From Paramagnetospirillum magnetotacticum MS-1 (GTDB lineage Bacteria; Pseudomonadota; Alphaproteobacteria; Rhodospirillales; Magnetospirillaceae): DNA of 64,000 nt. A program made the position numbers and the translations under genes. The stretch is taken from positions 7,501 to 71,500 of the forward strand of contig NZ_JXSL01000030.1 of the NCBI RefSeq assembly GCF_000829825.1. Direction: 5' to 3'. Under the pieces are notes generated by a model. The model made no database searches. It saw only the letters and a program-made list of their open reading frames with translations, and was not told where the DNA came from. This document shows, one piece after another, positions 24,378-33,688 of the stretch. How positions within the stretch are numbered: the stretch's first letter is position 1; each line of letters starts with the position of its first letter.

Positions 24378-26057
24378 ATGGCCTCGTACCAGTACGTCTA
24401 TGTCATGAAGAACCTGACCAAGGCCTATCCCGGCGGGAAGGAGATCATGAAGGGGCTGACCTTGAGCTTCCTGCCCGGCGCCAAGATCGGCGTGCTGGGC
24501 GTCAACGGCGCGGGCAAGTCGACCCTGCTGAAGATCATGGCCGGCATCGACAAGGAATATGGCGGCGAAGCCTGGGCGGCCGAGGGCGTCAAGATCGGCT
24601 ATCTGGCCCAGGAACCCCATCTGGACCCGGCCAAGGACGTCATGGGCAATGTCATGGAAGCCGTGGCCGAGACCAAGGCCCTGCTGGACCGCTTCGAGGA
24701 AGTCTCGGCCAAGTTCGCCGAGGAGCTCTCCGACGACGAGATGAACGACCTCATCGCCGAACAGGGCGAGTTGCAGGAAAAGATCGACCATCTCAACGCC
24801 TGGGACCTGACGCGCACCATCGAGATCGCCATGGACGCGCTGCGCTGCCCGCCCGGCGATGCCGACGTGACCACGCTTTCGGGCGGCGAGCGCCGCCGCG
24901 TGGCGCTGTGCCGCCTGCTGCTGTCGCATCCCGACATGCTGCTGCTGGACGAGCCCACCAACCATCTGGACGCCGAATCGGTGGCCTGGCTGGAGCGCTT
25001 CTTGGAAGATTATAGCGGCACCGTGGTGATGATCACCCACGACCGCTACTTCCTGGACAATGTCACCGGCTGGATCCTGGAGCTTGAGCGCGGCCACGGC
25101 ATCCCCTACGAGGGCAATTACACCTCGTGGCTGGAGCAGAAGGGCAAGCGCCTGGAGCAGGAAGAGCGCGAAGAGACCGCCCGCATGCGCGCCATCCGTG
25201 ACGAGCTGGAATGGGTGCGGTCCAGCCCGAAGGCCCGCCAGACCAAGAGCAAGGCCCGTATCAGCGCCTTCGAGGATCTGGTGGCCAAGTCCCAGGAAAA
25301 GGCCACCGGCCCCGCCGTCATCTCCATTCCGCCCGGCCCGCGTCTGGGCGGCAAGGTGATCGAGGCGGTCAACGTCTCCAAGGCCTTCGGCGACAATCTC
25401 TTGTACGAGAACCTGAATTTCCGCCTGCCGCCCGGCGGCATCGTCGGCATCATCGGCCCCAATGGCGCGGGCAAGACCACCTTGTTCCGCATGATCACCG
25501 GCCAGGAACAGCCGACCTCGGGCTCGTTCACCGTGGGTGAGACCGTGGTGCTGGGCTATGTGGACCAGAGCCGCGATTCGCTCGATCCCGACAAGACCGC
25601 CTTCGAGGAAATCTCCGACGGCCAGGAGGAAATCGACCTGGGCAAGCGCAAGATCAATTCGCGCGCCTATGCCGGTCTGTTCAACTTCAAGGGCGCCGAC
25701 CAGCAAAAGAAGGTGGGCGTGCTGTCGGGTGGCGAGCGCAACCGCGTCCATCTGGCCAAGATGCTGAGCCGTCCCGCCAATGTCATCCTTCTGGACGAAC
25801 CCACCAACGACTTGGATGTGGAGACCTTGTCCGCCCTGGAAGACGCCCTGGCCGAGTTCCCCGGCTGCGCCGTGGTCATCAGCCATGATCGCTTCTTCCT
25901 GGACCGCATCGCCACGCACATCCTGGCCTTCGAAGGCGATTCCCAGGTGGTTTGGTTCGAGGGCAATTACCAGGATTACGAGGCCGACCGTCACCGCCGT
26001 CTGGGCACCGACGCCGACCAGCCCCACCGCATCAAGTACAAGCCGATCAAGCGCTAG
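24378..26057 (+). CDS. ettA: Energy-dependent translational throttle protein EttA (ABC-F)
   Basis: A 559-residue cytoplasmic ABC-F ATPase with two nucleotide-binding domains and no membrane segments. Domain 1 has Walker [10 protein letters not shown], signature LSGGERRR and Walker [12 protein letters not shown]; domain 2 has [17 protein letters not shown] and [10 protein letters not shown]. The linker carries the basic helix [19 protein letters not shown]. The N-terminus [18 protein letters not shown] and the length match EttA (E. coli 555 residues). EttA gates entry of ribosomes into elongation according to the ATP/ADP ratio by binding the ribosomal E site. Confidence 0.95.
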   Translation: MASYQYVYVMKNLTKAYPGGKEIMKGLTLSFLPGAKIGVLGVNGAGKSTLLKIMAGIDKEYGGEAWAAEGVKIGYLAQEPHLDPAKDVMGNVMEAVAETKALLDRFEEVSAKFAEELSDDEMNDLIAEQGELQEKIDHLNAWDLTRTIEIAMDALRCPPGDADVTTLSGGERRRVALCRLLLSHPDMLLLDEPTNHLDAESVAWLERFLEDYSGTVVMITHDRYFLDNVTGWILELERGHGIPYEGNYTSWLEQKGKRLEQEEREETARMRAIRDELEWVRSSPKARQTKSKARISAFEDLVAKSQEKATGPAVISIPPGPRLGGKVIEAVNVSKAFGDNLLYENLNFRLPPGGIVGIIGPNGAGKTTLFRMITGQEQPTSGSFTVGETVVLGYVDQSRDSLDPDKTAFEEISDGQEEIDLGKRKINSRAYAGLFNFKGADQQKKVGVLSGGERNRVHLAKMLSRPANVILLDEPTNDLDVETLSALEDALAEFPGCAVVISHDRFFLDRIATHILAFEGDSQVVWFEGNYQDYEADRHRRLGTDADQPHRIKYKPIKR

Positions 26058-26068
26058 GGACCTGCCCC

Positions 26069-27034
26069 ATGTCGAAGCACACGGTCGTCGCTGCCGCCTG
26101 CGCCCTATTGCTGGCGGCGGGAACCGGGGCCTGGTTTCTGTCGGGCCGGGCGCCCGCCTCGGGAGGCGACGAACTGGCGGCCCTGCCCGGCGACGGCCTG
26201 GTCACCTTCGCCCGCATCCAGACCGAGATGAACCGTGCCGGAGCGGGCCGATCCGCCCTGCCCGCCGATGCCAATGCCGACAAGCTGGAAGCCATCGGCG
26301 GCGCTTTGCGGGAATTCCTGGCTGGCAATACGGTCAAGGCGTCCAATATCCTCGACGACATCGATGCCGAGATCGAACTGCGCGTGCCCACCGACGAGCA
26401 GGTGGCCGCCGACCCGCTGCTGGCCGACAAGGAAGAGTGGCTGGTCAGCTATTTCGAATTGCTGCCCGACGCCCCCCAGGGCAAGGGCGTCAAGGCCGAC
26501 ACCTATGTCTTCATCCGTTATGCCCTCAGCTTGCGCAAGGTCGAGGCCATCTTGCTGGCCGAGACCATGCCTTCGACCAAGGGCTATGATCTGGTGGCGC
26601 GCAAGACCGAGCCCGAGCCTTCCGTCTTCGACGGCATGAATCTGCGCTTTCCCTGCCGCATGGCCGCCAGCCACCGCGCCCTTCTGGAAGAGACCGCCAA
26701 GCGTCTGGGGCCGCTCATGGGCGGGCCGCTGACCGATTGCCCGACTCCTAAGGGCCGCGAGGCCGATTTCAACCTGCTCGAACGCATCGCCCGCGATCCG
26801 GCCGGGGCTCTGACCTCGGAAAGCAATGGCCATGGCCATCTGCCGCGCGATCTCAAGACGCCGCTGATGACCGCCGCCGCCAAGGGCAGCCTGACCGATA
26901 TCGAGAAAGTCCTGAAGGCCGGAGCCGATCCCCACCGGGCCGATGCGCGCGGCCGCACCGCGCTTCATTACCTGCTGGGCAATTCGGGATTGAAGCCCGA
27001 GGAGCGGACCCAGGCGGTCAAACTCCTATACTGA
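26069..27034 (+). CDS. Ankyrin-repeat protein with N-terminal membrane anchor
   Basis: A 321-residue protein. Residues 5-25 ([20 protein letters not shown]) form a signal peptide or anchor, the next 250 residues are of no family I recognise, and the C-terminus (about 275-321) holds one to two ankyrin repeats (TPLMTAAAKGSLTDIEKVLKAGAD, GRTALHYLLGNSG). It begins 11 bp after ettA and may be co-transcribed. The ankyrin part probably binds a protein partner, likely outside the cytoplasmic membrane if the N-terminus is cleaved. Confidence 0.75.
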   Translation: MSKHTVVAAACALLLAAGTGAWFLSGRAPASGGDELAALPGDGLVTFARIQTEMNRAGAGRSALPADANADKLEAIGGALREFLAGNTVKASNILDDIDAEIELRVPTDEQVAADPLLADKEEWLVSYFELLPDAPQGKGVKADTYVFIRYALSLRKVEAILLAETMPSTKGYDLVARKTEPEPSVFDGMNLRFPCRMAASHRALLEETAKRLGPLMGGPLTDCPTPKGREADFNLLERIARDPAGALTSESNGHGHLPRDLKTPLMTAAAKGSLTDIEKVLKAGADPHRADARGRTALHYLLGNSGLKPEERTQAVKLLY

Positions 27035-27119
27035 TGGCCGTCTCCCTTGAAGGGATGCGGGCCCGCCCCAAAGTGTTAGGGGGGAGAGCCCGCAGTTTCG
27101 CGTTCAAGGGAGGGTGTCC

Positions 27120-27560
27120 ATGATCGTCAAGACCATCCTGAAATCCAAGGCCCGCGGCGGAGGGATCGTTTCGGTCACCCCCGACGCCAGCATCGGTGAC
27201 GCCGCCCGCCTTTTGGCCCAGCACAAGATCGGCGCCGTTCTGGTCATGACCGGCGACCGGGTGGCGGGGATCTTGTCGGAACGCGACATCGTGCGCGGTC
27301 TGGCCGACGCCATGGATGTCTGCGTCACCGCCAAGGTGCGTGATCTGATGACCGCCGAAGTCTTCGTCTGCCACGAAGACGACACGGTCGAACGCTTGAT
27401 GGAAATCATGACCGCCAAGCGTATCCGTCACCTGCCGGTCATGGACTCCAGCGGCGAGGTGACGGGCATGGTCACCATCGGCGATGTGGTGAAGTCCCGG
27501 CTGGACGAAACCAAGATGGAAGCGGAATCCTTACGCGATTACGTGATGGCCGGGCGCTAA
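27120..27560 (+). CDS. CBS-domain-pair protein
   Basis: A 146-residue Bateman module: repeat 1 (GIVSVTPDASIGDAARLLAQ, RVAGILSERDIVRGL) and repeat 2 (VFVCHEDDTVERLMEIMTAK, MDSSGEVTGMVTIGDVVK). A C-terminal tail ends ESLRDYVMAGR. Closely similar stand-alone proteins are common in this group and may sense adenine nucleotides. The ATG at 27120 follows GGGAGGG; a GTG at 27114 is too close to that site to be preferred. Confidence 0.93.
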   Translation: MIVKTILKSKARGGGIVSVTPDASIGDAARLLAQHKIGAVLVMTGDRVAGILSERDIVRGLADAMDVCVTAKVRDLMTAEVFVCHEDDTVERLMEIMTAKRIRHLPVMDSSGEVTGMVTIGDVVKSRLDETKMEAESLRDYVMAGR

Positions 27561-27586
27561 GCCCGGTTCCTTCGGCCAGACGTCTT

Positions 27587-27778
27587 TTAGCGCAATTGCC
27601 ATTCAGGCGCCGGGCCGCTGGACAGCCCGAAGCGGAAGTGCGGGCACTCCCCATCCCGGTCGTCCTGGCCTTCCAGCCGAGCCGAGGCATTGCAGCAGCG
27701 CTCCATGGTGAAGTAGCGGCAGGCATGGCAGCGAATGGCCAGATAAGGCTGCTTGGAAAGGGCCTCGGCGGCAAGCAT
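27587..27778 (-). CDS. Small Cys-rich protein, possible metal binder
   Basis: A 63-residue protein of unknown family. It contains CHACRYF, then CC, then ECPHF, giving five cysteines and two nearby histidines that could ligate a metal. The ATG at 27778 is preceded by GGGGGA at about 9 nt. It converges on the CBS gene (26 bp gap). Coding status rests on the cysteine pattern and the Shine-Dalgarno. Confidence 0.5.
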   Translation of the reverse strand: MLAAEALSKQPYLAIRCHACRYFTMERCCNASARLEGQDDRDGECPHFRFGLSSGPAPEWQLR

Positions 27779-27840
27779 CTACGTATTTCCCCCAGTGACT
27801 CGCTACGATCTACCCTGCCCTGGCGCCCAGCTCAATAGGG

Positions 27841-27869
27841 TTGACACCCGAACTAAGCGAAATTTCATA
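27841..27869 (+). promoter_or_regulatory. Candidate sigma-70 promoter for the 27998 gene
   Basis: TTGACA at 27841-27846 and TTCATA at 27864-27869 are 17 nt apart, in an AT-rich patch, about 130 bp before the GTG at 27998. A CATTCC-ATTC-GGAATG dyad (27913-27928) lies in the leader. Confidence 0.5.
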
Positions 27870-27997
27870 AATTCATACCTTTGAACTCCCGTCGCTTCCA
27901 TGAACCACTTCACATTCCATTCGGAATGCGCCCTCTTTGCGCCGCTCTGACGGGCGTGTACCCTTGAGCTTCGGTCGATGACAATGGGGAGGATCAG

Positions 27998-28405
27998 GTG
28001 GGAACCATCTACGTGGCCAGGAGCAAGGGGCTGCAAACCTGGGGGGCCGATGTGGGCCTGGGAAAGAATCTCTACGCCATCGGCTATGTGGAGGATCGCA
28101 CGCCCGAAGAGACTCTGGCCGCCGGTCTGGCGGGCGAGAAGGACTGGGTTCTGGTCAAAAGCCAGCCAGCCGAAGGCACCGACGAGGCCGCCCTGCTGGA
28201 GCGCCTGGGCCGCAAGGAAAAGCTGGTCGATCCCACCTATTACCCCCGCATCCGCGGCGCCCGAGGACTGGTCAAGGTCGACCCGGCCAAGGTAGAGAAC
28301 TCCATCCGCATCCGAAAGGCGCTGGAAACCGGCCAGGAGCCCAAGGAGATCAAGGTCAAGCCAGCCGACATCGCCCAGTACCTGATCAACAACGCCTTGG
28401 GGTGA
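27998..28405 (+). CDS. Hypothetical protein, 135 residues
   Basis: I do not recognise this soluble protein (MGTIYVARSKGLQTWGADVG...). It has no signal peptide or membrane segment. The C-terminal half is basic and contains RIRGARGLVKVDPAKVENSI and a final helix PADIAQYLINNALG. The start is a GTG with GGGGAGGA upstream, which decides it over later ATGs. It stands alone with its own candidate promoter and is followed by a palindromic repeat. Confidence 0.72.
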   Translation: MGTIYVARSKGLQTWGADVGLGKNLYAIGYVEDRTPEETLAAGLAGEKDWVLVKSQPAEGTDEAALLERLGRKEKLVDPTYYPRIRGARGLVKVDPAKVENSIRIRKALETGQEPKEIKVKPADIAQYLINNALG

Positions 28406-28413
28406 TGCCGCCT

Positions 28414-28516
28414 GTCATCCCGACGCCCCTGGGCGGAGGGATCTCCGCCTGGGCCATGGCAGCCGAACCGGTAAAGCCGTCCCAGGATGAGATCCCTCGG
28501 CTTCGCTCGGGATGAC
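28414..28516. repeat. Palindromic intergenic repeat
   Basis: GTCATCCCGA at the left end pairs with TCGGGATGAC at the right end, and GAGGGATCTC with GAGATCCCTC inside. It sits between two convergent genes and may also end transcription. Confidence 0.7.
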
Positions 28517-28531
28517 AAATTCGGAAGCGCT

Positions 28532-29005
28532 CTATGCCAGCCTGTCGCGGATATGGGCCAGCAGACCGGCCGATCCCGCTTCGATCATGTCCAGCACCCG
28601 TTCGAAGCCGTCGCCCTGGCCGTAATAGGGATCGGGAACGTCCTCGATCCCCAGATGCGGCGCGAAGGACAGGAACAGGGCCAACCGGTCGCGGCGATCG
28701 GGCGGACAGGCGCGGCTCATGATATCCAGATGCCCGCGATCCATGGCCAACAGCAGATCGAACTCGTCGAAATCACTCTTCTTCAACTGCCGGGCCCGCA
28801 GATCCTTCAGATCGAAGCCCCGCCGCCGCGCCGCCTCGGTGGAACGGCGATCCGGGGGCTCGCCCACATGGTAGGCATGGGTCCCGGCTGAATCCACCAC
28901 CACCTGGCCCGACAGCCCCTCGGACGCCACCATAGTGCGCAGCACCCCATCGGCGGTGGGCGAGCGGCAGATATTTCCCGTGCAGACGAACAGAACCTTG
29001 ACCAT
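28532..29005 (-). CDS. Low-molecular-weight protein-tyrosine phosphatase
   Basis: A 157-residue phosphatase. The P-loop CTGNICRS (C-x5-R) begins at residue 8 (VLFVCTGNICRSPTADG), and the general-acid Asp is in DPYYGQGDGFERVLDMIE near 125. The family includes Wzb-type enzymes that dephosphorylate tyrosine kinases of polysaccharide export, as well as arsenate-reductase relatives; no capsule genes are nearby, so the partner is unknown. It is divergent from the sirtuin gene. Confidence 0.94.
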   Translation of the reverse strand: MVKVLFVCTGNICRSPTADGVLRTMVASEGLSGQVVVDSAGTHAYHVGEPPDRRSTEAARRRGFDLKDLRARQLKKSDFDEFDLLLAMDRGHLDIMSRACPPDRRDRLALFLSFAPHLGIEDVPDPYYGQGDGFERVLDMIEAGSAGLLAHIRDRLA

Positions 29006-29077
29006 GGGCGCTTCCTGGATTTTGGTTAGACGGCACTATAATGGGGCTAGGCCATGGCTGGAAAGGCCGGGACTGAA

Positions 29078-29782
29078 ATGGGTAGCATCGTCATCCTGAC
29101 CGGGGCGGGGATTTCCAAGGAATCAGGCCTGGACACCTTCCGCGACAGGGATGGCATCTGGTCCAAGGTGCGCATGGAGGATGTGGCGACGCCCGAGGGT
29201 TTCCGCCGCGACCCGGCCAGGGTTCATGCCTTCTACAATGCCAGGCGGCGCAATCTGGCCGAAGGCGGCGTCACGCCCAATGCGGCCCATGCCGCCCTGG
29301 CGCGGCTGGAGAAGGACTGGCCGGGCGAGGTGCTGCTGATCACCCAGAACATCGACGACCTGCACGAGCGCGCCGGGTCGGAGAACCTGATCCACATGCA
29401 TGGCGAATTGCTGAAGATCCGCTGCGTCAAATGCGCCCGCCCCTTTGCCTGGACCGCCGATCTGGGGCTGGACGACAAATGCCCCGATTGCTACCGGATC
29501 GGTTCGCTGCGCCCCCATGTGGTGTGGTTCGGCGAGATGCCCCTGGATATGGAACGCATCATGGAAGCGCTGATGGATTGCGCGCTGTTCGTCTCCATCG
29601 GCACATCGGGCCATGTCTATCCGGCGGCGGGCTTCGTCCAAACCGTGCGCGCGCAAGGACGCGCCCATACGATCGAGCTTAATCTGGAGCCTTCCCAGGG
29701 CACCTCCCTGTTCCATGAAACCCGCCTGGGGCCTGCCTCCCAGCTTGTTCCCACCTTTGTCGAGGACCTGCTGTCACGCTAA
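29078..29782 (+). CDS. cobB: NAD-dependent protein deacylase (sirtuin)
   Basis: A 234-residue sirtuin that removes acyl groups from lysines using NAD. Motifs are LTGAGISKESGLDTFRD, TQNIDDLHERAGS, the catalytic His in IHMHGELL, a zinc site with two Cys pairs (CVKCARPF and CPDCYR) and VVWFGEMPL. The Tyr-x-x-Arg pair of class III sirtuins appears as YNAR near residue 50, predicting desuccinylase activity alongside deacetylation. I chose the ATG at 29078 because the Rossmann strand follows directly; the ATG at 29054 would add eight residues. Confidence 0.93.
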   Translation: MGSIVILTGAGISKESGLDTFRDRDGIWSKVRMEDVATPEGFRRDPARVHAFYNARRRNLAEGGVTPNAAHAALARLEKDWPGEVLLITQNIDDLHERAGSENLIHMHGELLKIRCVKCARPFAWTADLGLDDKCPDCYRIGSLRPHVVWFGEMPLDMERIMEALMDCALFVSIGTSGHVYPAAGFVQTVRAQGRAHTIELNLEPSQGTSLFHETRLGPASQLVPTFVEDLLSR

Positions 29783-29848
29783 CCACTCTTGACTCTCGGC
29801 GCGATATCAGTAGCCATGTGGCCCAGATGCCTAAGGGGGACACCTGAT

Positions 29849-31738
29849 ATGACGGCCCATGGCGGAGACGGAAAGTCCCGCAACGTCGCTGGCCTGATGC
29901 TCGCCGCCATCGGCGTGGTGTTCGGCGACATCGGCACCAGCCCGCTTTACGCCATGAAGGAAACCTTCAGCGGCCCGCACGCGGTCGTCATGGACAAAGG
30001 CAATATCCTGGGCGTTCTGTCCCTGATCTTCTGGGCCATCACCATCATCGTGTCATTCAAATACGTCGTCATCATCATGCGCGCCGACAATCGCGGCGAG
30101 GGCGGGTCCCTGGCGCTGCTGGCCCTGGTGAGCAGCGCCGCCGAGAGCAACCGCCGCCTGTCGCTGATGGTAAGCGCGCTGGGTATCTTCGCCGCCGCCC
30201 TGTTCTATGGCGATTCCATCATCACCCCGGCCATCTCCGTTCTGTCGGCGGTGGAGGGGCTTCAGGTCGCGGCCCCCCATCTGGAACAATGGGTGGTGCC
30301 CCTGACGCTGTGCATCCTGTTCGTGCTGTTCGCCATCCAAAGCCACGGCACCGATCTGGTGGGCAAGATGTTCGGCCCCGTCATGCTGGCCTGGTTCCTG
30401 ACGCTGGCCATCCTAGGCATCCGCAATCTGTCGCACGCGCCGAGCGTTCTGGCGGCGCTCAGCCCCCATTACGCCATTTCCTTCCTGTTCCGCGAGGGCT
30501 GGCACGGCTTTCTGGCGCTGGGCTCGGTGGTTCTGGCGGTGACGGGGGCCGAGGCGCTTTACACCGATATGGGCCATTTCGGCCGCCTGCCCATCCGGCT
30601 GGCCTGGTACATTCTGGTGCTGCCCGCCCTGATCTTGAACTATTTCGGCCAGGGCGCTCTGTTGCTTCACGATCCGGCGGCCATCACCAATCCCTTCTTC
30701 AATCTGGCGCCCGCCAGCCTGGCCCTGCCTTTGGTGATCCTGGCCACCATGGCCACGGTGATCGCGTCGCAGGCGGTGATCTCGGGCGCTTTTTCCGTGA
30801 CGCGCCAGGCCATCCAGCTTGGCTTCCTGCCGCGCATGGAGATCATCCACACCTCGGAAGAGGAGATGGGGCAGATCTACCTGCCCTTCGTGAACTGGCT
30901 GCTCATGTGCATGGTCATGACCTTGGTGGTGGGCTTCAAGACCTCGTCCAATCTGGCCGCCGCCTATGGCGTGGCGGTGACCGGGACCATGGTGATCGAC
31001 GCCTTGCTGGTCGGCACCGTGATGTTGCTGATCTGGAAGTGGAATCCGCGCAAGGTCAAGCTGATGATCGGCGGCTTCCTGGTGGTGGATCTGGCCTTCT
31101 TCCTGGCCAATTCCGTCAAGATTCCGGACGGCGGCTGGTTCCCCCTGGTGGTGGGCGGATTGCTGTTCACCATCCTGACCACCTGGAAGGACGGCCGTAA
31201 GCGCCTGCTGGCGCGGCTCAAGGCCGACGCTCTGCCGGTAGAGGACTTCCTGGCCTCGCTGTCGGACCGGGTGCCGCGCGTTCCCGGCACCGCCGTGTTC
31301 CTGACCGGCACCTCCGAAGGCGTGCCCATCGCCTTGCTGCACAACATGAAGCACAACAAGATCGTCCACGAGCGCGTCGTGCTGCTGACCGTGATCGTCG
31401 AGGAAGTGCCTTTCGTGCCCGAGGAGAGACGGTTGGAAAACCGCCTGCTGGCGCCCAATTTCCACCGGGTCTTCCTGCGCTACGGCTTCATGGAAAGCCC
31501 GAACATCCCCAAGGCCCTGGCCCATGCCCGCACCGATCAGCTGGGCTTCTTCTACGAGCCCATGTCGGTCTCTTATTTCGTCTCGCGCGAGACCTTGCTG
31601 CCCACGGAAAAGCCCGGCATCAAGGGGTTGCGCGACACCTTGTTCGCCACCCTGGCCCGCATGGCCACCAGCGCCATGGACTTCTTCCACCTCCCCAGCA
31701 ATCGCGTCGTCGAGCTGGGCAGCCAGATCGAGATCTAG
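29849..31738 (+). CDS. kup: Kup-type potassium uptake protein, first of two
   Basis: A 629-residue potassium/proton symporter of the KUP/HAK/KT family with about 12 membrane helices and a cytoplasmic C-terminal domain. Signatures: LAAIGVVFGDIGTSPLYAMKE, MRADNRGEGGSLALLAL, FYGDSIITPAISVLSAVEGL and VIASQAVISGAFSVTRQAIQL. The start at 29849 follows AAGGGGGA. The second kup gene begins 3 bp after this stop, so the two are an operon of paralogues that share most motifs but differ through the soluble tail. Confidence 0.95.
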   Translation: MTAHGGDGKSRNVAGLMLAAIGVVFGDIGTSPLYAMKETFSGPHAVVMDKGNILGVLSLIFWAITIIVSFKYVVIIMRADNRGEGGSLALLALVSSAAESNRRLSLMVSALGIFAAALFYGDSIITPAISVLSAVEGLQVAAPHLEQWVVPLTLCILFVLFAIQSHGTDLVGKMFGPVMLAWFLTLAILGIRNLSHAPSVLAALSPHYAISFLFREGWHGFLALGSVVLAVTGAEALYTDMGHFGRLPIRLAWYILVLPALILNYFGQGALLLHDPAAITNPFFNLAPASLALPLVILATMATVIASQAVISGAFSVTRQAIQLGFLPRMEIIHTSEEEMGQIYLPFVNWLLMCMVMTLVVGFKTSSNLAAAYGVAVTGTMVIDALLVGTVMLLIWKWNPRKVKLMIGGFLVVDLAFFLANSVKIPDGGWFPLVVGGLLFTILTTWKDGRKRLLARLKADALPVEDFLASLSDRVPRVPGTAVFLTGTSEGVPIALLHNMKHNKIVHERVVLLTVIVEEVPFVPEERRLENRLLAPNFHRVFLRYGFMESPNIPKALAHARTDQLGFFYEPMSVSYFVSRETLLPTEKPGIKGLRDTLFATLARMATSAMDFFHLPSNRVVELGSQIEI

Positions 31739-31741
31739 GCC

Positions 31742-33634
31742 ATGGAAACCCCTGCCGCCGAAAAGACCGATCTGAAGCGCCTGGGCACCCTGGCCCTGGC
31801 CGCCATCGGCGTGGTCTATGGCGATATCGGCACCAGCCCGCTTTATACGCTGAAGGAATGCTTCGATCCCGATCACGGCATCCCTTCGACGCCGGAGAAC
31901 ATCTTCGGCATCGCCTCCCTGGTGTTCTGGGCCATCATCTTGGTGGTGACCTTCAAATACGTGCTGTTCGTCATGCGCGCCGACAACCGGGGAGAAGGCG
32001 GCATCCTGGCCCTGCTGGCGCTGACCATCCGCGCCACCGGCGGCGACCGCGGCAAGGTGGGAACGCTGGTGGGCCTGGGCCTGTTCGGCGCCGCCCTGTT
32101 CATCGGCGACGGCATGATCACCCCGGCCATCTCGGTCCTGTCGGCCATCGAGGGACTGGAGGTGGGAACCCCGTTCTTCACGCCTTATGTGGTGCCGCTG
32201 ACGCTGATCGTGCTGATCGCGCTGTTTGCCATTCAAAGCCACGGAACCGAATTGGTGGGACGCCTGTTCGGGCCGGTGATGGTGGTGTGGTTCGTGACCA
32301 TCGCCAGCCTGGGTCTGATCGAGGTGGTGGGGCATCCCGCCATCCTGACGGCGATCAACCCGGCCTATGGCGTCACCTTCCTGTTCACCCATGGCTGGAT
32401 CGCCTTCGTGGTGATGGGCTCGGTGGTGCTGGCGGTGACGGGCGGTGAGGCGCTATACGCCGATATGGGCCATTTCGGCAAATTCCCCATCCAGCTGGCC
32501 TGGTTCACCCTGGTCCTGCCCGCCCTGACGCTCAGTTATTTCGGCCAGTCCGCGCTAATCCTGGATAACCCGGAAGCGGCGAAGAACCCCTTCTACATGC
32601 TGGTGCCGGGCTGGGGCCTTTATCCCATGGTGATCCTGTCGACCATGGCCACGGTGATCGCCAGCCAGGCGGTGATCTCGGGCGTGTTCTCCCTGTCGCG
32701 CCAGGCTGTCCAACTGGGCTATTCGCCGCGTCTGGACATCCGCCACACCTCGGACGAGGAAGAGGGGCAGATCTATATTCCCCGCGCCAATTGGGGATTG
32801 CTGCTGGGCATCGTCGCCCTGGTGGTCGGCTTCAAGAGCTCCACCAATCTGGCTGCCGCCTACGGCATCGCGGTGACCGGCACAATGGGGGCGACCACCA
32901 TCCTGGCCCTGGTGGTGGCGCGGCACCAATGGAAGTGGCCGCTGTGGCTGTGCCTAACCCTGGGCGCGGTGTTCCTGACGGTGGATCTGGGGTTTCTGGG
33001 AGCCAATCTGCTGAAGGTCACCCAGGGCGGCTGGTTCCCCCTGGCCGTGGGTTTCGGCATGCTGCTGCTGATGGCCACATGGCGCAAGGGGCGCGACATC
33101 CTGACGCGGCGCCTTGCCGACGGCGCCCTGCCTCTCGACATGTTCATGGCGCAGCAGAAGGACTCCACCTCCATTCTCAGGGTGCGCGGCACCGCCGTGT
33201 TCATGACCGGCGGCACCGATACGGTGCCCATCGCCTTGCTGCACAATCTCAAGCACAACAAGGTGCTGCACCAGCGCATCGTGTTTCTCACGGTGGTCAC
33301 CGAGGATATTCCCCGCGTCCCGGCCCGCGACCGGGTGGTGGTGGAAGGCCTGGCAGAGGGCTTTTACCGCATTACCGTGCGCTATGGTTTCTTCCAGGAG
33401 CCGGATATCCCTAAGGTGCTGCGCCTGTGCAAGGCCTTCGGCCTGGAATTCGAGATGATGGACACCTCGTTCTTCCTGGGCCGCGAGACGCTGGTGCCGT
33501 CCACCCATCCCGAAATGCCGGAATGGCGCGAGCGCCTGTTCGTCATCATGAGCCGCAATGCGGTCTCGGCCACCGACTTCTTCCACATCCCCGCGGGCCG
33601 CGTGGTCGAGTTGGGCATTCAGGTGCAATTGTAG
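31742..33634 (+). CDS. kup: Kup-type potassium uptake protein, second of two
   Basis: A 630-residue paralogue of the preceding Kup with the same core motifs (LAAIGVVYGDIGTSPLYTLKE, MRADNRGEGGILALLAL, GDGMITPAISVLSAIEGLEV, VIASQAVISGVFSLSRQAVQL). It starts with MTETP-like residues METPAAEKTD directly after the upstream stop, with no strong Shine-Dalgarno, suggesting coupled translation. Tandem kup genes may give transporters of different affinity or pH range. A bidirectional terminator follows. Confidence 0.95.
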   Translation: METPAAEKTDLKRLGTLALAAIGVVYGDIGTSPLYTLKECFDPDHGIPSTPENIFGIASLVFWAIILVVTFKYVLFVMRADNRGEGGILALLALTIRATGGDRGKVGTLVGLGLFGAALFIGDGMITPAISVLSAIEGLEVGTPFFTPYVVPLTLIVLIALFAIQSHGTELVGRLFGPVMVVWFVTIASLGLIEVVGHPAILTAINPAYGVTFLFTHGWIAFVVMGSVVLAVTGGEALYADMGHFGKFPIQLAWFTLVLPALTLSYFGQSALILDNPEAAKNPFYMLVPGWGLYPMVILSTMATVIASQAVISGVFSLSRQAVQLGYSPRLDIRHTSDEEEGQIYIPRANWGLLLGIVALVVGFKSSTNLAAAYGIAVTGTMGATTILALVVARHQWKWPLWLCLTLGAVFLTVDLGFLGANLLKVTQGGWFPLAVGFGMLLLMATWRKGRDILTRRLADGALPLDMFMAQQKDSTSILRVRGTAVFMTGGTDTVPIALLHNLKHNKVLHQRIVFLTVVTEDIPRVPARDRVVVEGLAEGFYRITVRYGFFQEPDIPKVLRLCKAFGLEFEMMDTSFFLGRETLVPSTHPEMPEWRERLFVIMSRNAVSATDFFHIPAGRVVELGIQVQL

Positions 33635-33639
33635 CCACG

Positions 33640-33674
33640 AAAAAAGCCCTCCGCCCATGGGGCGAAGGGCTTTC
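33640..33674. terminator. Bidirectional terminator between kup and the carbonic-anhydrase-like gene
   Basis: AAAGCCCT near 33644 pairs with AGGGCTTT near 33666, and GCCC pairs with GGCG-side residues inside. A-runs on the left and T-runs on the right suit termination in both directions between the convergent genes. Confidence 0.75.
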
Positions 33675-33688
33675 TCGCCTCAGAGCGC

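Noticed and set aside
30413-32392. Long minus-strand ORF across both kup genes
   Set aside because: It is antisense to two clear transporters, with shadow-frame composition.
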